Origin: Desulfobacter hydrogenophilus
GTDB taxonomy: Bacteria > Desulfobacterota > Desulfobacteria > Desulfobacterales > Desulfobacteraceae
Reading direction: 5' to 3'
Assembly: GCF_004319545.1 (NCBI RefSeq)
Contig: NZ_CP036313.1
Span: 2,668,501-2,732,500, forward strand
DNA length: 64,000 nucleotides
The translations under genes and the position numbers were made by a program. The notes beneath the pieces are model-generated. The model had not been told where the DNA came from and ran no database searches. It saw only the letters and a program-made list of their open reading frames with translations. Positions 33,329 through 41,428 of the stretch are shown here, piece after piece. Within the stretch, counting starts at the first letter, position 1; every line of letters starts with the position of its first letter.

Positions 33329-33725
33329 TTGAATCAAAAGTCTAAAGTTTTGATTCAACTTACCCTATTAAAAAACCCTGATCAACCTTATTTTTTTGGA
33401 GTTCAGGGCTAAAAATGAATCAGTTTGGGGTATACGGCTTCAGGGTATGTTATCTCTTAAAATAACGCTGTCCGCAGGACCGGCCTATTAGTATAGGCCG
33501 TAAGCGAACCATAGTTCGCAACATATTACCGTTGAGCAGAGCGAATAAGGCAGGACGTAAAGTAGACCCCTTTGAAAAAGTGGGCCTACTTTACATGTCC
33601 TGCCCTCTTACCCTCGAAGATTTAGACAGAATATTCGGGATAAATGCAGATATTCGGAGAATTCTTCAAAAATCTGCATTTATCGATAAAAAACCTGCGG
33701 AAATCTATCATAAGGATACATAAAT
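33329..33725. other. highly structured non-coding region between the two recombinases
   Basis: Consecutive inverted repeats: TTGAATCAAAA/TTTTGATTCAA (33329-33358), CGGCCTAT/ATAGGCCG (33481-33500), GCGAAC/GTTCGC (33504-33519), a ~20-bp stem GGCAGGAC...GTCCTGCC (33549-33604) and ATAAATGCAGAT/ATCTGCATTTAT (33640-33683). An open frame at 33532-33723 runs through two of these stems and is probably not coding. The region may be the primary recombination site of the array, an integrase control region or a structured RNA. Confidence 0.55.
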
Positions 33726-33745
33726 CTATAATTATCGCTAAATTT

Positions 33746-34594
33746 TTATTCAAATTTTTCACTTATCAAATTAACAGCGGATTTTCCCTGGGAAGGTGCT
33801 AAATGAGCATACCGCATTGTAATATTAAGACTGCTGTGGCCAAGCAATTGACTGACCACCTCAAGTTTAACCCCATCCTGGACAAGCCAACTTGCAAACG
33901 TGTGCCGCAGTGTATGGAATACAACTTTATGCCTGGAATCTTTGATTCCATCATTCAGGCCGGATTTCTTAACGGCCTGCTCAAATATTTTTGGTGCGGA
34001 CAAGGTAAATATTTCCCTATTTTTGTTATTCGAGATTATTTTAAAGGCTGTGCCATTTAACGGAACGACTCTGTTTTTATGAGTTTTAGAGTCTAAAATG
34101 CAAATATTCCGGTCATTTTTGTTGATATTCTCAAAACCGAGATTAAATATTTCCCCTCGGCGCAGCCCGGTGTTAACGGCAAACAATGATATATCATACC
34201 AAGCTTTTGATGTTTTCTTTAAAATATTTAGAAGTCTATCAAATTCCGGTCTTGAAAGATAACGTAACCTGCGGTTGTCAAATTTTGGCATCACATTTCT
34301 GAATTTAGGCACCTGCACCGAGGGGTCATAATCGACAACCCGGTTAAGGATTCTACGCAGTAAAGATAAGCAATGAAAAATAGTCTGAGGGCTTAATTTT
34401 TTAGCTTCCAGCGATTTGCGTAATTCAAGAAGATCATAAATGGTCAATTCCTTTATGATTTTTTTTTCAACTATCGGGGAAATATGGTTTTTCCATCTGC
34501 CGGTCTCTGTAGTCTGACTTCTCTTTGAAGATGACTGTAAAATAAAATCATTATAAAATTCCCACGCTTCATGAACTTTTCTGATCTGTTTCAA
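33746..34594 (-). CDS. site-specific tyrosine integrase of the island
   Basis: A 282-residue protein. An N-terminal SAM-like core-binding domain (TIYDLLELRKSLEAKKLSPQ) is followed by the catalytic domain with NTGLRRGEIFNL (Arg I), FHTLRHTFASWLVQ (H-x-x-R), LLGHSS and MRYAHL (Tyr). Typical of integrases of tRNA-associated genomic islands. It lies ~220 bases from the tRNA-Cys fragment, the expected attachment site, and is transcribed away from it. Confidence 0.9.
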   Translation of the reverse strand: MKQIRKVHEAWEFYNDFILQSSSKRSQTTETGRWKNHISPIVEKKIIKELTIYDLLELRKSLEAKKLSPQTIFHCLSLLRRILNRVVDYDPSVQVPKFRNVMPKFDNRRLRYLSRPEFDRLLNILKKTSKAWYDISLFAVNTGLRRGEIFNLGFENINKNDRNICILDSKTHKNRVVPLNGTAFKIISNNKNREIFTLSAPKIFEQAVKKSGLNDGIKDSRHKVVFHTLRHTFASWLVQDGVKLEVVSQLLGHSSLNITMRYAHLAPSQGKSAVNLISEKFE

Positions 34595-34812
34595 TTGAAT
34601 TCCTCCTAAATAGAAAAATTAGGTAACCTCATCCAACAAATGCAAAATCCATACTAAATATTAGTCTTAATAAATTTAGGTAGTTGCGATAGTTAATGAT
34701 TGTTGGAGAATTACAAAATTTGCACTTAACTAAAAAAATTGTTGCTTTTTTTTGAAAGCAGGTTTATTTATATGTTAAGCGTAAAGTTTTTAGAAAGAAG
34801 TCTTTACGGAAA

Positions 34813-34871
34813 GGTAAGGCGACGGCCTGCAAAGCCGTTATTCTCCAGTTCAAATCTGGAAGCCGCCTCCA
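34813..34871 (+). tRNA. tRNA-Cys 3' portion (attachment-site scar)
   Basis: From GGTAAGGCG the D-arm end, anticodon arm ACGGC-CTGCAAA-GCCGT (anticodon GCA, Cys), T-arm CCAG-TTCAAAT-CTGG, the 3' acceptor strand and TCCA are intact, including the U73 expected for tRNA-Cys. The 5' acceptor strand that should pair with AGCCGCC is missing (AAGTCTT is found instead). This is the usual product of island integration into a tRNA gene: one end keeps a whole tRNA and the other a 3' fragment. Confidence 0.75.
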
Positions 34872-34881
34872 AACGAATCTT

Positions 34882-34920
34882 AAGGGCTTAGAAGAATTCC
34901 ATTCTTCTGAGCCCTTTTTT
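34882..34920 (+). terminator. rho-independent terminator
   Basis: AAGGGCTTAGAAGAAT pairs with ATTCTTCTGAGCCCTT (one G-U) around TCC and is followed by six or more T. It is 10 bases past the tRNA-Cys 3' end, consistent with being the original tRNA terminator retained at the chromosome-island border. Confidence 0.85.
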
Positions 34921-34921
34921 A

Positions 34922-35407
34922 TTTGGGCTTTCCTTAAGTGGTGGTCTGGAAAAAGATACCAGATCGCCCGTCTAACTTCTTTCTTTATTACATTACGTTC
35001 TATTATAAAATTTTTTTTATGGAGAGTGAACTTATTTTTTAAAAAAGGTAACCGCTAAAAACAAAAAAAAACTCATCGGTAGCAGCCGATGCGGTCCTTC
35101 TGTAAAAGCTTGTATCTTCTAAATTGAATAATCTCAATCTAAAAAATAACTCAAAAAAAGAGTTTTTGTCAAGCGATCGGCGGAGTCTTTTGTTTTTTCG
35201 GTTAGAAAGGGAAATGTTAGGATTCGGACTTTTTGCCGATTCATCAATTATGACTTGCTTTAAGGATAAAAGGGGAGGGCAAAATTTTTTTTTGTCCTCT
35301 TGCATCTATTATATCATGTATTAAATTCCCATAAAGTATCTTCCTGGTAATGTGCGAGGATGATAAATGGAGAGCCGATTTTGTAGATCAAACAATATGA
35401 TTTTGTT
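34922..35407. other. intergenic, no gene seen
   Basis: About 485 bases of AT-rich DNA between the tRNA scar and the next remnants. Only unsupported short frames are present. It probably marks the return to chromosomal sequence. Confidence 0.5.
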
Positions 35408-35515
35408 ATGCTTCTCAAAGAGGTTCGTGTTCAGCTCGACCTTGGCCAGAAAGATTTTACAAGGAGAGTTGGGATTCGATATGCCACTGTTAATAAGCGG
35501 GTTCAATCCCAATAA
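35408..35515 (+). pseudogene. XRE-type helix-turn-helix fragment
   Basis: A 35-residue frame, MLLKEVRVQLDLGQKDFTRR, VGIRYATVNKRVQSQ. It matches the first two and a half helices of Cro/C1-type HTH domains (R-x-Q-L-x-L-x-Q-x-x-F-A-R-R-x-G-x-x-x-x-T-V-N). The rest of the domain is absent, so it is a remnant. Confidence 0.6.
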
Positions 35516-35554
35516 ATAAGTTAACATTTTGTTGGTTCTGGGGATTTCGGGTAA

Positions 35555-36946
35555 GTGGAGCGAAGTTATCTGGGATTGGCTGATGAAAGCCTGTTTATTG
35601 ATAAAATCCAAAGTACGTTCAAAGCGGCTGATGTCAAGCTTCTAAGAAATGCGTATATTTTCTCGCAGGAAAAAGCATGTAACGGCAATCCAATTGGATG
35701 TAAGGCTGCGAACTTTCTTTTTAGCCAAAATGCCGACGCGGTAACCATTGCCGGTGCTCTGCTGGCACCTCTTACATGGGGAAATCTCACCAATGTCGAT
35801 GATGTCCGGGGGTCTTTTGGTTCGGATGTTGCCACCGTTCTTGAGGACCTGCGGGATTCCTTCCTGCCTTCTAAATACAGTAGAACAAATCAACGGGAAA
35901 GTATGCACGTGCTGCTGGCGTCTATGGAGGGACCTCCTCGTAAGGCTATTTTGTATATCACCTTTCGTTTGCTGGCTTTGGAATGCGCTACTAATGCATT
36001 AGCTCCAGCCACCCGAAAAATGGCCCAAGAGACGCTTGATATTTTGGTTCCCATTGCCAATCATCTAAGTCTGGGTGATTTACGCCGCCGCCTGGAGGAC
36101 GCTTGCTTTCAGATTCTGGCACCGCAAGACTATGAAGAACTGCAGGAAAGGGTTTGTCCAATCCAGTCGGAAGACAACAAGTGCCTTAGAATATTGCTTT
36201 CCGGTGCAAAACGGCTGCTGGCCAACAACGGCATTCAGGGTCGGGTCCAGGGCCGTACCAAAAGCCTGCATGCCATCCATTGCAAAATGATCCGCACGGG
36301 CAAAAATTTGGAAGAGATCATGGATAGGGTTGGGCTGCGGATCATTGTTGCATCGGTTCCGGAATGTTACACTATCCTGGGACTGCTGCACACTCACTTC
36401 AGACCGATTCCCGGTACTTTTGACGATTATATAGGTCTTCCCAAGAACAACGGCTATCAGTCCCTTCACACTTGTGTTTATCCTGTTCGGGAAATCTCCC
36501 ACAAACCCATAGAGTTCCAAGTACGTACTGACCTGATGCATCAAGAGGCAGAGCATGGAACGGCAGCTCACTGGCGCTATAAACAAGACAAGACGGCCGA
36601 TTTGTTAGACCAACAAAGAACACAATGGATGGGAGGTCTTGTTCGCCAACATCGGGAGTCGCTTAGCAACAAGGCGTTTGTCGAGCGGTTACATCAGCAG
36701 GTGTTCCAGAATCATCTATTGGTTTTTGGAAACGGCGGTCGGATTGTCCGTTTGGCGCAAAACGCAACGGTACGTAACTACATGCAAATTATTAATATTC
36801 GTTTTACCCATGATATGCCAGTGAAGGTGAATGGGCGTCTTGTTAATATAGATTTCAGGCTTCGTGACGGAGACTCAATAGAAGTCCTAGGGGACGGAGT
36901 CGCAACCAACCATGTCTTTAACGCAGAAATGGCCCAAGATCTATGA
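35555..36946 (+). CDS. RelA/SpoT-like (p)ppGpp synthetase homologue
   Basis: A 463-residue protein from GTG 35555. The N-terminal ~190 residues align with the HD hydrolase region of long RelA/SpoT enzymes but lack the H-D metal motif, so hydrolysis is unlikely. The synthetase domain is well kept: GRTKSLHAIHCKM, IMDRVGLRIIV, FDDYIGLPKNNGYQSLHTCV, IEFQVRTDLMHQEAEHGTAAHWRYK. The C-terminal ~70 residues are a TGS-like ubiquitin fold, and the ACT domain is missing. The alarmone (p)ppGpp would link starvation to the carbohydrate genes that follow (14 bases to the first glycosyltransferase). The coupling is inferred from gene order. Confidence 0.8.
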   Translation: MERSYLGLADESLFIDKIQSTFKAADVKLLRNAYIFSQEKACNGNPIGCKAANFLFSQNADAVTIAGALLAPLTWGNLTNVDDVRGSFGSDVATVLEDLRDSFLPSKYSRTNQRESMHVLLASMEGPPRKAILYITFRLLALECATNALAPATRKMAQETLDILVPIANHLSLGDLRRRLEDACFQILAPQDYEELQERVCPIQSEDNKCLRILLSGAKRLLANNGIQGRVQGRTKSLHAIHCKMIRTGKNLEEIMDRVGLRIIVASVPECYTILGLLHTHFRPIPGTFDDYIGLPKNNGYQSLHTCVYPVREISHKPIEFQVRTDLMHQEAEHGTAAHWRYKQDKTADLLDQQRTQWMGGLVRQHRESLSNKAFVERLHQQVFQNHLLVFGNGGRIVRLAQNATVRNYMQIINIRFTHDMPVKVNGRLVNIDFRLRDGDSIEVLGDGVATNHVFNAEMAQDL

Positions 36947-36959
36947 AAGGAGAAAACCA

Positions 36960-37277
36960 ATGCTTAAATCGGAAAGCCAACCTTTATATACACATAAGAT
37001 AGCTTTAATTGGCAACTATCTTCCGCGCCGGTGCGGTATTGCCACATTCACCACGGATTTGCTGATAAATTTATCTCAAGATGATTCCACGCATGATTGC
37101 TGTGCCGTAGTGATGAACGATAGGGTTGAGGGCTACAGGTATCCTTCCCAAGTGCACTTTGAGGTTAATCAGCATATAATGTCGGAATACCGGTTAGCTG
37201 CAGATTTTTTGAACATGAATGGAGTGGATGTGGTTTGTCTCCAACATGAATTCGGGATCTTCGGTGGCGAAGACGGT
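36960..37277 (+). pseudogene. glycosyltransferase, 5' part split by a transposon
   Basis: The first 106 residues of a GT4-type glycosyltransferase (IALIGNYLPRRCGIATFTTD, VVCLQHEFGIFGGEDG). ATG 36960 follows AAAGGAG. The transposon at 37278 supplies an immediate TGA. The gene resumes at 41631 in the same frame: ...GAC GGT | GTT TAT GTA, so excision leaving one target copy would restore it exactly. Disruption looks recent because neither half shows further damage. Confidence 0.9.
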
Positions 37278-37560
37278 TGATGAGATTCAAATAATGTAAC
37301 GGTATTATGGATTTAAGATTCTAACAAAAATGTCAAATTTGTTTTTGATTTAAACTTGTTGTAGCGAAACACCAATAAAAGCAGAGTTACAAAATAATGT
37401 AACGGCGTAAGAAAAATTCAATAATGATCTGTGGTTTGGCGTTTTTCAAAAATGAATCAAACAGAAATCGGCGTCAAAACATATGAGGATAAAATACAGG
37501 CAGGCCAACCTCGGATTATACCAAGGATGGCCTGTTAATGCAGATAAGTTGTGGTAAGGA

Positions 37561-38223
37561 TTATTGAGGAGGGAGATCTGATATAAATTCCAGGGCAAGA
37601 TTAATATCAACAAATTGGTGGTTTAACTCCTTTGCCCTGTCCCGGCAGTCTGTACAGATTTCTTTAAATTTGCGCATATCGCCCTTAACGGACATATAAA
37701 TCTGTTCAACGGCTTCCTGCTGGATATCTTTGTATTTTTCAATGAAGTCCTCGACCTCTATGGGATACAAAATCAGGGTTTTCAACCGGCTGAGTATATC
37801 AGGATGGTTCCGGCTCAAATAAGTTCTCACATTCGGAAGTCCTGCAAATACGATGGGAACCCCGGCATCAATAATCCGTTTAAGATATGGCCAAACCCGG
37901 GTGTCCAAGTCATTGGCCTCATCTATAATGATAAAACAATTGGAGAGATTACAGATCATTTTCAGGTACTGGGGAGTTCGGCGGTAGGTGGCGGTGGCCT
38001 CATAATTTAATTCCTTAAGTATCGCGGCCAGGGTTTCATGTATGTTGAACAGAGACTCAACCCATACAGCATGGAGCTTTTTGGGATGCAGCAATTTTAA
38101 AAACCGAGTTTTTCCTGCACCAAAATCACCCTCCATGAGCACGCTTTGGCCTCTGTAGATCCGGTTATAAGTGGCAGCCAAGTATGAGACCCTTCGTTTA
38201 TCACTGATAAAATCCTCTTTCAT
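37561..38223 (-). CDS. TniB/TnsC-like transposition ATPase
   Basis: A 220-residue AAA+ protein. ATG 38223 overlaps the stop of the transposase gene (ATGA); an upstream in-frame start is less likely. Walker A LMEGDFGAGKTRFLKLL and Walker B LSNCFIIIDEANDLD are clear, and PNVRTYLSRNHPDILSRLKT is the sensor region. By family knowledge it binds DNA as ATP filaments, chooses the target and activates the DDE transposase. It is shorter than Tn7 TnsC and closer to TniB/IstB-sized proteins. Confidence 0.85.
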   Translation of the reverse strand: MKEDFISDKRRVSYLAATYNRIYRGQSVLMEGDFGAGKTRFLKLLHPKKLHAVWVESLFNIHETLAAILKELNYEATATYRRTPQYLKMICNLSNCFIIIDEANDLDTRVWPYLKRIIDAGVPIVFAGLPNVRTYLSRNHPDILSRLKTLILYPIEVEDFIEKYKDIQQEAVEQIYMSVKGDMRKFKEICTDCRDRAKELNHQFVDINLALEFISDLPPQ

Positions 38224-39887
38224 GTTATGTCTCCATGGGATGCATAAATGGCTACATGGTTCGTATTTAACGATTTTTGGCAATCAAGCATAAATGCATT
38301 GAACAGGGCCTGATTTTTACGGTCATCCGGCTGGTTTATCTTTTTTGTGTAATCCGCGTACCTTGATTGATTATGATCAAGCACTTGTTCCGCCCGGGCC
38401 AGGGTGAGGCCCTTATGAAAAACGTCGACTAAAACAGGCCGGTCAACGGCCATATTGTGCTTTTCTAAAAGAGCGATAATGGTGTCAAGTTCATCAGGCG
38501 GCACAGGCGAAGGTTCTGGTGCCGGCGGTCTGTCAAACGGCTTTTTTGCAATGGCTTCGCCCAACAGTATACCGTCTTCACCCTGCTCAAAAATAAAAAG
38601 CTTGTCCTTGTATTTGGATATTTTCACCGGTGTGCTTTTATGTTTGCTGAACTTATCTGCACCACGGGTCACATAATAATCGCGCTTGTCATGGCGGATG
38701 GTCCTGGTTTTGGATACGGTGGCTTTGATTTTCCTGTAGCCGTATTTCATATATTCCTGAACCTGGTCCGGGGTAAAATTCAGGGTATCTGCCTGGTTTG
38801 ATAAAAAATCATCAAATTTCTGTGCCGGCACCCAGGCACTGACCACCCCGTCTTCGGTAAAATAATGTTGTGTATGATTATGTTCGTTACGATATTCGCT
38901 GAGCATAGTGCTGCTCCTTAGTTCCTGAAGGCTTATATCAAGAAGGGTTACAGTAATTTTTTCCTTTCTTCCCCGCTTGAAGTCATATTCGGTAACGGTT
39001 TTCACAATCCTGTCCTCAAAGGCTTTGATAATACGTATTTCAAAATTGTGCAGGCTCCGGTGTGAAGATTCTAGATGTGCCTTATCTTTGGGTGAATACG
39101 CCTTTGAAAAATCCGGTGCCAAATAGAAGCCTTGCGGTGTAGAATGCTTCAGGTTAATGGCATTGATGGGGCGTTTTAGATTTAAAAATCCTTTTGCCTG
39201 GTCAGGTCTGATACCAATTTTTTGCAAAGGCAAAGGGGTACTCAACAAAAAACGGGTAAAAAGATCCACAGAGTTCAGGCTGCTTTCGGTAAAATAAAAG
39301 TCCAGAATAAACATTTTCCTGGAAGCGGTATCAAATATTTCAATTACCTGTGGTTTTTGCCAGTTACCGTGTTCATCTCTGATCCTTAAATATTGAAATT
39401 TACAGCCGTCAACCTGGATCAAAGCAAATACCGGCACCGACTTGAAGGCATGCATTACCGGGACCTGATCCTGCTTATCCTCTTTTTCCAGGTAAAATTT
39501 GAGATTTTCCCTTTTGACACATCGCCGAAGTGCCGGAAGACTGATGGTTCTGCCCAGCTCTTGTTCAAGCCAGTGATGATAATTTTTAATGGTTCTGGCT
39601 TTCCGGGTGATAAAAATGAATCCCTGGGATGAGGGGTCGCATGACGCCTTGACCATCTCAATAAACCGTCTTTTGGTTTGCTCATCTATTGCTCTGGGCC
39701 GTCCGCTGCACTTACGGCCTTCCATAATTCCTTTTTCAACCAGTAAAAGGGGCGCCGGGATAATTCCGGTTTTCTTGTACTGGTCCTTGTAATATTTTTT
39801 GGACCGTCTCTTGGTAGATCCGGTTTTATTCATGATTTTTTTGTGCAGCAGTAAATGAAAGCGGTCATCAATAGTCAGGTCATCCAT
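38220..39887 (-). CDS. TniA/TnsB-like DDE transposase
   Basis: 555 residues from ATG 39887, preceded by GGGGGC and overlapping the upstream gene by 8 bases. The N-terminal part has helix-turn-helix-like segments (GRTISLPALRRCVKRENL). The catalytic core shows FALIQVDGCKFQYLRI (first Asp), IGIRPDQAKGFLNL (second Asp) and KDKAHLESSHRSLHNFEIRI (Glu). A Mu-transposase-like beta-barrel follows (AWVPAQKFDDFL, DYYVTRGADKFSKHKSTPVK). The C-terminal tail probably contacts the ATPase. It catalyses strand transfer at TG/CA ends. Confidence 0.85.
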   Translation of the reverse strand: MDDLTIDDRFHLLLHKKIMNKTGSTKRRSKKYYKDQYKKTGIIPAPLLLVEKGIMEGRKCSGRPRAIDEQTKRRFIEMVKASCDPSSQGFIFITRKARTIKNYHHWLEQELGRTISLPALRRCVKRENLKFYLEKEDKQDQVPVMHAFKSVPVFALIQVDGCKFQYLRIRDEHGNWQKPQVIEIFDTASRKMFILDFYFTESSLNSVDLFTRFLLSTPLPLQKIGIRPDQAKGFLNLKRPINAINLKHSTPQGFYLAPDFSKAYSPKDKAHLESSHRSLHNFEIRIIKAFEDRIVKTVTEYDFKRGRKEKITVTLLDISLQELRSSTMLSEYRNEHNHTQHYFTEDGVVSAWVPAQKFDDFLSNQADTLNFTPDQVQEYMKYGYRKIKATVSKTRTIRHDKRDYYVTRGADKFSKHKSTPVKISKYKDKLFIFEQGEDGILLGEAIAKKPFDRPPAPEPSPVPPDELDTIIALLEKHNMAVDRPVLVDVFHKGLTLARAEQVLDHNQSRYADYTKKINQPDDRKNQALFNAFMLDCQKSLNTNHVAIYASHGDIT

Positions 39888-40443
39888 TATCTGCCCCCTT
39901 TGATACAATCTTTTCGTATATGACCCGATGCCACAACAATGCTGCCTGGCGGGAGGTCTTCTGCCAATGATCATGCTGAGCCACACGGACCTGTTCAAGC
40001 ATTGCCTTTACAACAGCCATGTATTCATGGGTAATTCGATCTGTCAGATCCGGTTTACTTACCGGAGCCGTTTTCTGGTCCTCAATAAATTTTTTGATAT
40101 TTCGTGCGGTCAGTTCCATGCCACTGTTTATAATCGCCCTCCAGATACGGCGTTGTTCTATGGAATCCATTTGAGTAAGGGGGCGGATCTGGGATTCGTT
40201 GGCCGGCAGTTTGTCTCCAATTGGAGACAGGTTGTAAATTACTTCATAGGCTCGAATCAGCCGGTAAGCATGGGCTTTGCCCATATCCCACCGTGCCCTG
40301 GTATATGCCTCAAATGACTCAAACAGAGCCTGCTTGTACAAACGATTCTCACGAATTTCTTTCAAGGCTTGGCCGATTTTGTAAAAACATTCTTGATTTC
40401 GACCAATCAGGGTTTCAAGCTCAAGCAGCCGTTCCATACTCAC
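39880..40443 (-). CDS. transposon accessory protein, probable DNA binder
   Basis: A 187-residue protein. GQALKEIRENRLYKQALFES, FEAYTRARWDMGKAHAYRLI, LPANESQIRPLTQMD resemble the short helical region found in plasmid replication/partition (ParB/KorB-like) accessory proteins. No catalytic motif. It overlaps both neighbours (4 bases with the zinc-finger gene, 8 with the transposase), so it belongs to the transposition operon, perhaps as an end-binding or target-selection factor. That role is inferred. Confidence 0.55.
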   Translation of the reverse strand: MSMERLLELETLIGRNQECFYKIGQALKEIRENRLYKQALFESFEAYTRARWDMGKAHAYRLIRAYEVIYNLSPIGDKLPANESQIRPLTQMDSIEQRRIWRAIINSGMELTARNIKKFIEDQKTAPVSKPDLTDRITHEYMAVVKAMLEQVRVAQHDHWQKTSRQAALLWHRVIYEKIVSKGADNG

Positions 40444-40796
40444 TGCCCTCCCGGCATAGGCCTGCCGACCATAGCGGCAAGGGCCGTCAATTTTGCGGCC
40501 TGAACCTGGGGTACAGTATTTATTTGTTTCAAAAACAAGACACTATCCCTAAATCCATAGCCCTTGATTTTCATGACAAGGTCAATGGTATTAAAATTTT
40601 TTTCGCATCTGAAGCACCTGGCCAGGTTCGTGGCTGGATTTACAGCGGTTTGAAATTCATTGCACAAAGGGCATAGAAAACGAAAATAACCATCTCTAAT
40701 CTTGGATAGAATCTGTAAATGGTCCCTGATCAACACATCTACAGGGATATTGTTTCTCAGTTCAAATAATTGCCGGGATGAAAATCTGTTTTTCAC
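40440..40796 (-). CDS. CHC2-type zinc-finger protein in the transposon operon
   Basis: A 118-residue protein. FLCPLCNEFQTAVNPATN and ARCFRCEKNFNTIDLVMKI form the C-x2-C...C-x2-C zinc ribbon of DnaG-type primases (CHC2 domain), without any Toprim catalytic domain. It is the first gene of the overlapping four-gene operon. A primase-type zinc ribbon in such a transposon is unusual. It might recognise single-stranded or replicating DNA as a target. Confidence 0.7.
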   Translation of the reverse strand: MKNRFSSRQLFELRNNIPVDVLIRDHLQILSKIRDGYFRFLCPLCNEFQTAVNPATNLARCFRCEKNFNTIDLVMKIKGYGFRDSVLFLKQINTVPQVQAAKLTALAAMVGRPMPGGQ

Positions 40797-40880
40797 AAGA
40801 CACCTCCTTATTTTTAAAATTTCAGGTGCTTTTTTATATCACCGGTTAGAGTCGCCTGTCAGTTGCCTCTTAAACTGAGA

Positions 40881-41040
40881 TAGAGATTATTCTGTTGATA
40901 TCTACTTGTATTATCAGTTGGTTATCCTCATGATGTCTCTTAGAATCAAAACTCGATTAGTCTGTTAATATCCCTTTATATTACAATGAGTTATTCCAAT
41001 CATGTATCTTAAAATCTATACTCGATTAGTCGTTTATGCC
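40881..41040. repeat. imperfect ~70-bp direct repeats inside the transposon
   Basis: Two full units and a partial third, each starting near GATTA[G/T]TCTGTT and containing ATATC...TTATATTA and CATG[A/T]...TCTTA[G/A]AATC. They lie between the zinc-finger gene and the 125-residue gene and could be iteron-like binding sites or the operator of the transposition operon. Confidence 0.5.
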
Positions 41041-41050
41041 AGAGGGTCTT

Positions 41051-41428
41051 TTATGGGAATCCCTGTATTTTTTCATTGTTATGGCTGATAACCTGGGTAA
41101 CCAGATATTGAATGATAATTGCCGGCTTGATCCCGTATTCTGCTATAATGACTTCCATTGGCAAAACAGGTTTTGTCTGTTTTTGATATGAAAGCGAAGG
41201 AAGGTTCCCAGATGTTTGTTGCTCCTCAGCTTCTTCAAGTTTTTTTGCCAGATAATTGTTTTTGCAAACAGCTTTGTTTTTCCTGTTCCACTTTTCACAT
41301 TGCCTTCGATGAAGCTCTTTTTGGCAAGCCGAACGACATGTTTTCTGCCGCCCTTTTTGTCTTACATCAGGGGTGAACCATTTCCGGCAAATAGAGCAAG
41401 GTCGTCTTCCACGTGAATTCTTTGCCAT
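41051..41428 (-). CDS. small zinc-ribbon protein of the transposon
   Basis: A 125-residue protein. ATG 41428 follows GGAGAAG. RRPCSICRKWFTPDVRQKG and KTCRSACQKELHRRQC provide C-x2-C and C-x3-C zinc ligands, followed by a basic segment. Helical C-terminus without motifs. It lies at the right end of the transposon, apart from the main operon, and may bind the element ends or regulate transposition. Function inferred only from position. Confidence 0.6.
   Translation of the reverse strand: MAKNSRGRRPCSICRKWFTPDVRQKGRQKTCRSACQKELHRRQCEKWNRKNKAVCKNNYLAKKLEEAEEQQTSGNLPSLSYQKQTKPVLPMEVIIAEYGIKPAIIIQYLVTQVISHNNEKIQGFP

Larger units (their letters stand above)
28532..33358 (-). repeat. array of 15 conserved cassette-junction motifs
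   Basis: Minus-strand consensus GAATCAAAATAGGGAG. Plus-strand positions: 28532-28543, 28964-28975, 28997-29008, 29350-29361, 29700-29711, 30104-30115, 30562-30573 (weak), 30855-30866, 30953-30964, 31249-31260, 31687-31698, 31728-31739, 32127-32138, 32441-32452 (diverged) and 33348-33358, the last with an inverted partner at 33329-33339. In most copies GAA-TCA-AAA-TAG/TAA encodes the E-S-K-stop end of an otherwise unrelated protein, and the following GGGAG/AGGAG is the Shine-Dalgarno of the next gene. Several junctions also carry a GC-rich hairpin (CCAGGAGCCACCCGGCTCCTGG-type) and a GGCGTTTAT-plus-T-rich segment. Confidence 0.85.

Noticed and set aside
33532..33723. 63-codon frame between the two recombinases as a gene
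   Set aside because: It starts with TTG, has no ribosome site, and two long inverted repeats (33549-33604, 33640-33683) lie within it, which better explains its conservation as structure.
34813..34871. Functional tRNA-Cys
   Set aside because: The 5' acceptor strand does not pair with the 3' strand (AAGTCTT against AGCCGCC), so it can only be a fragment or attachment scar.
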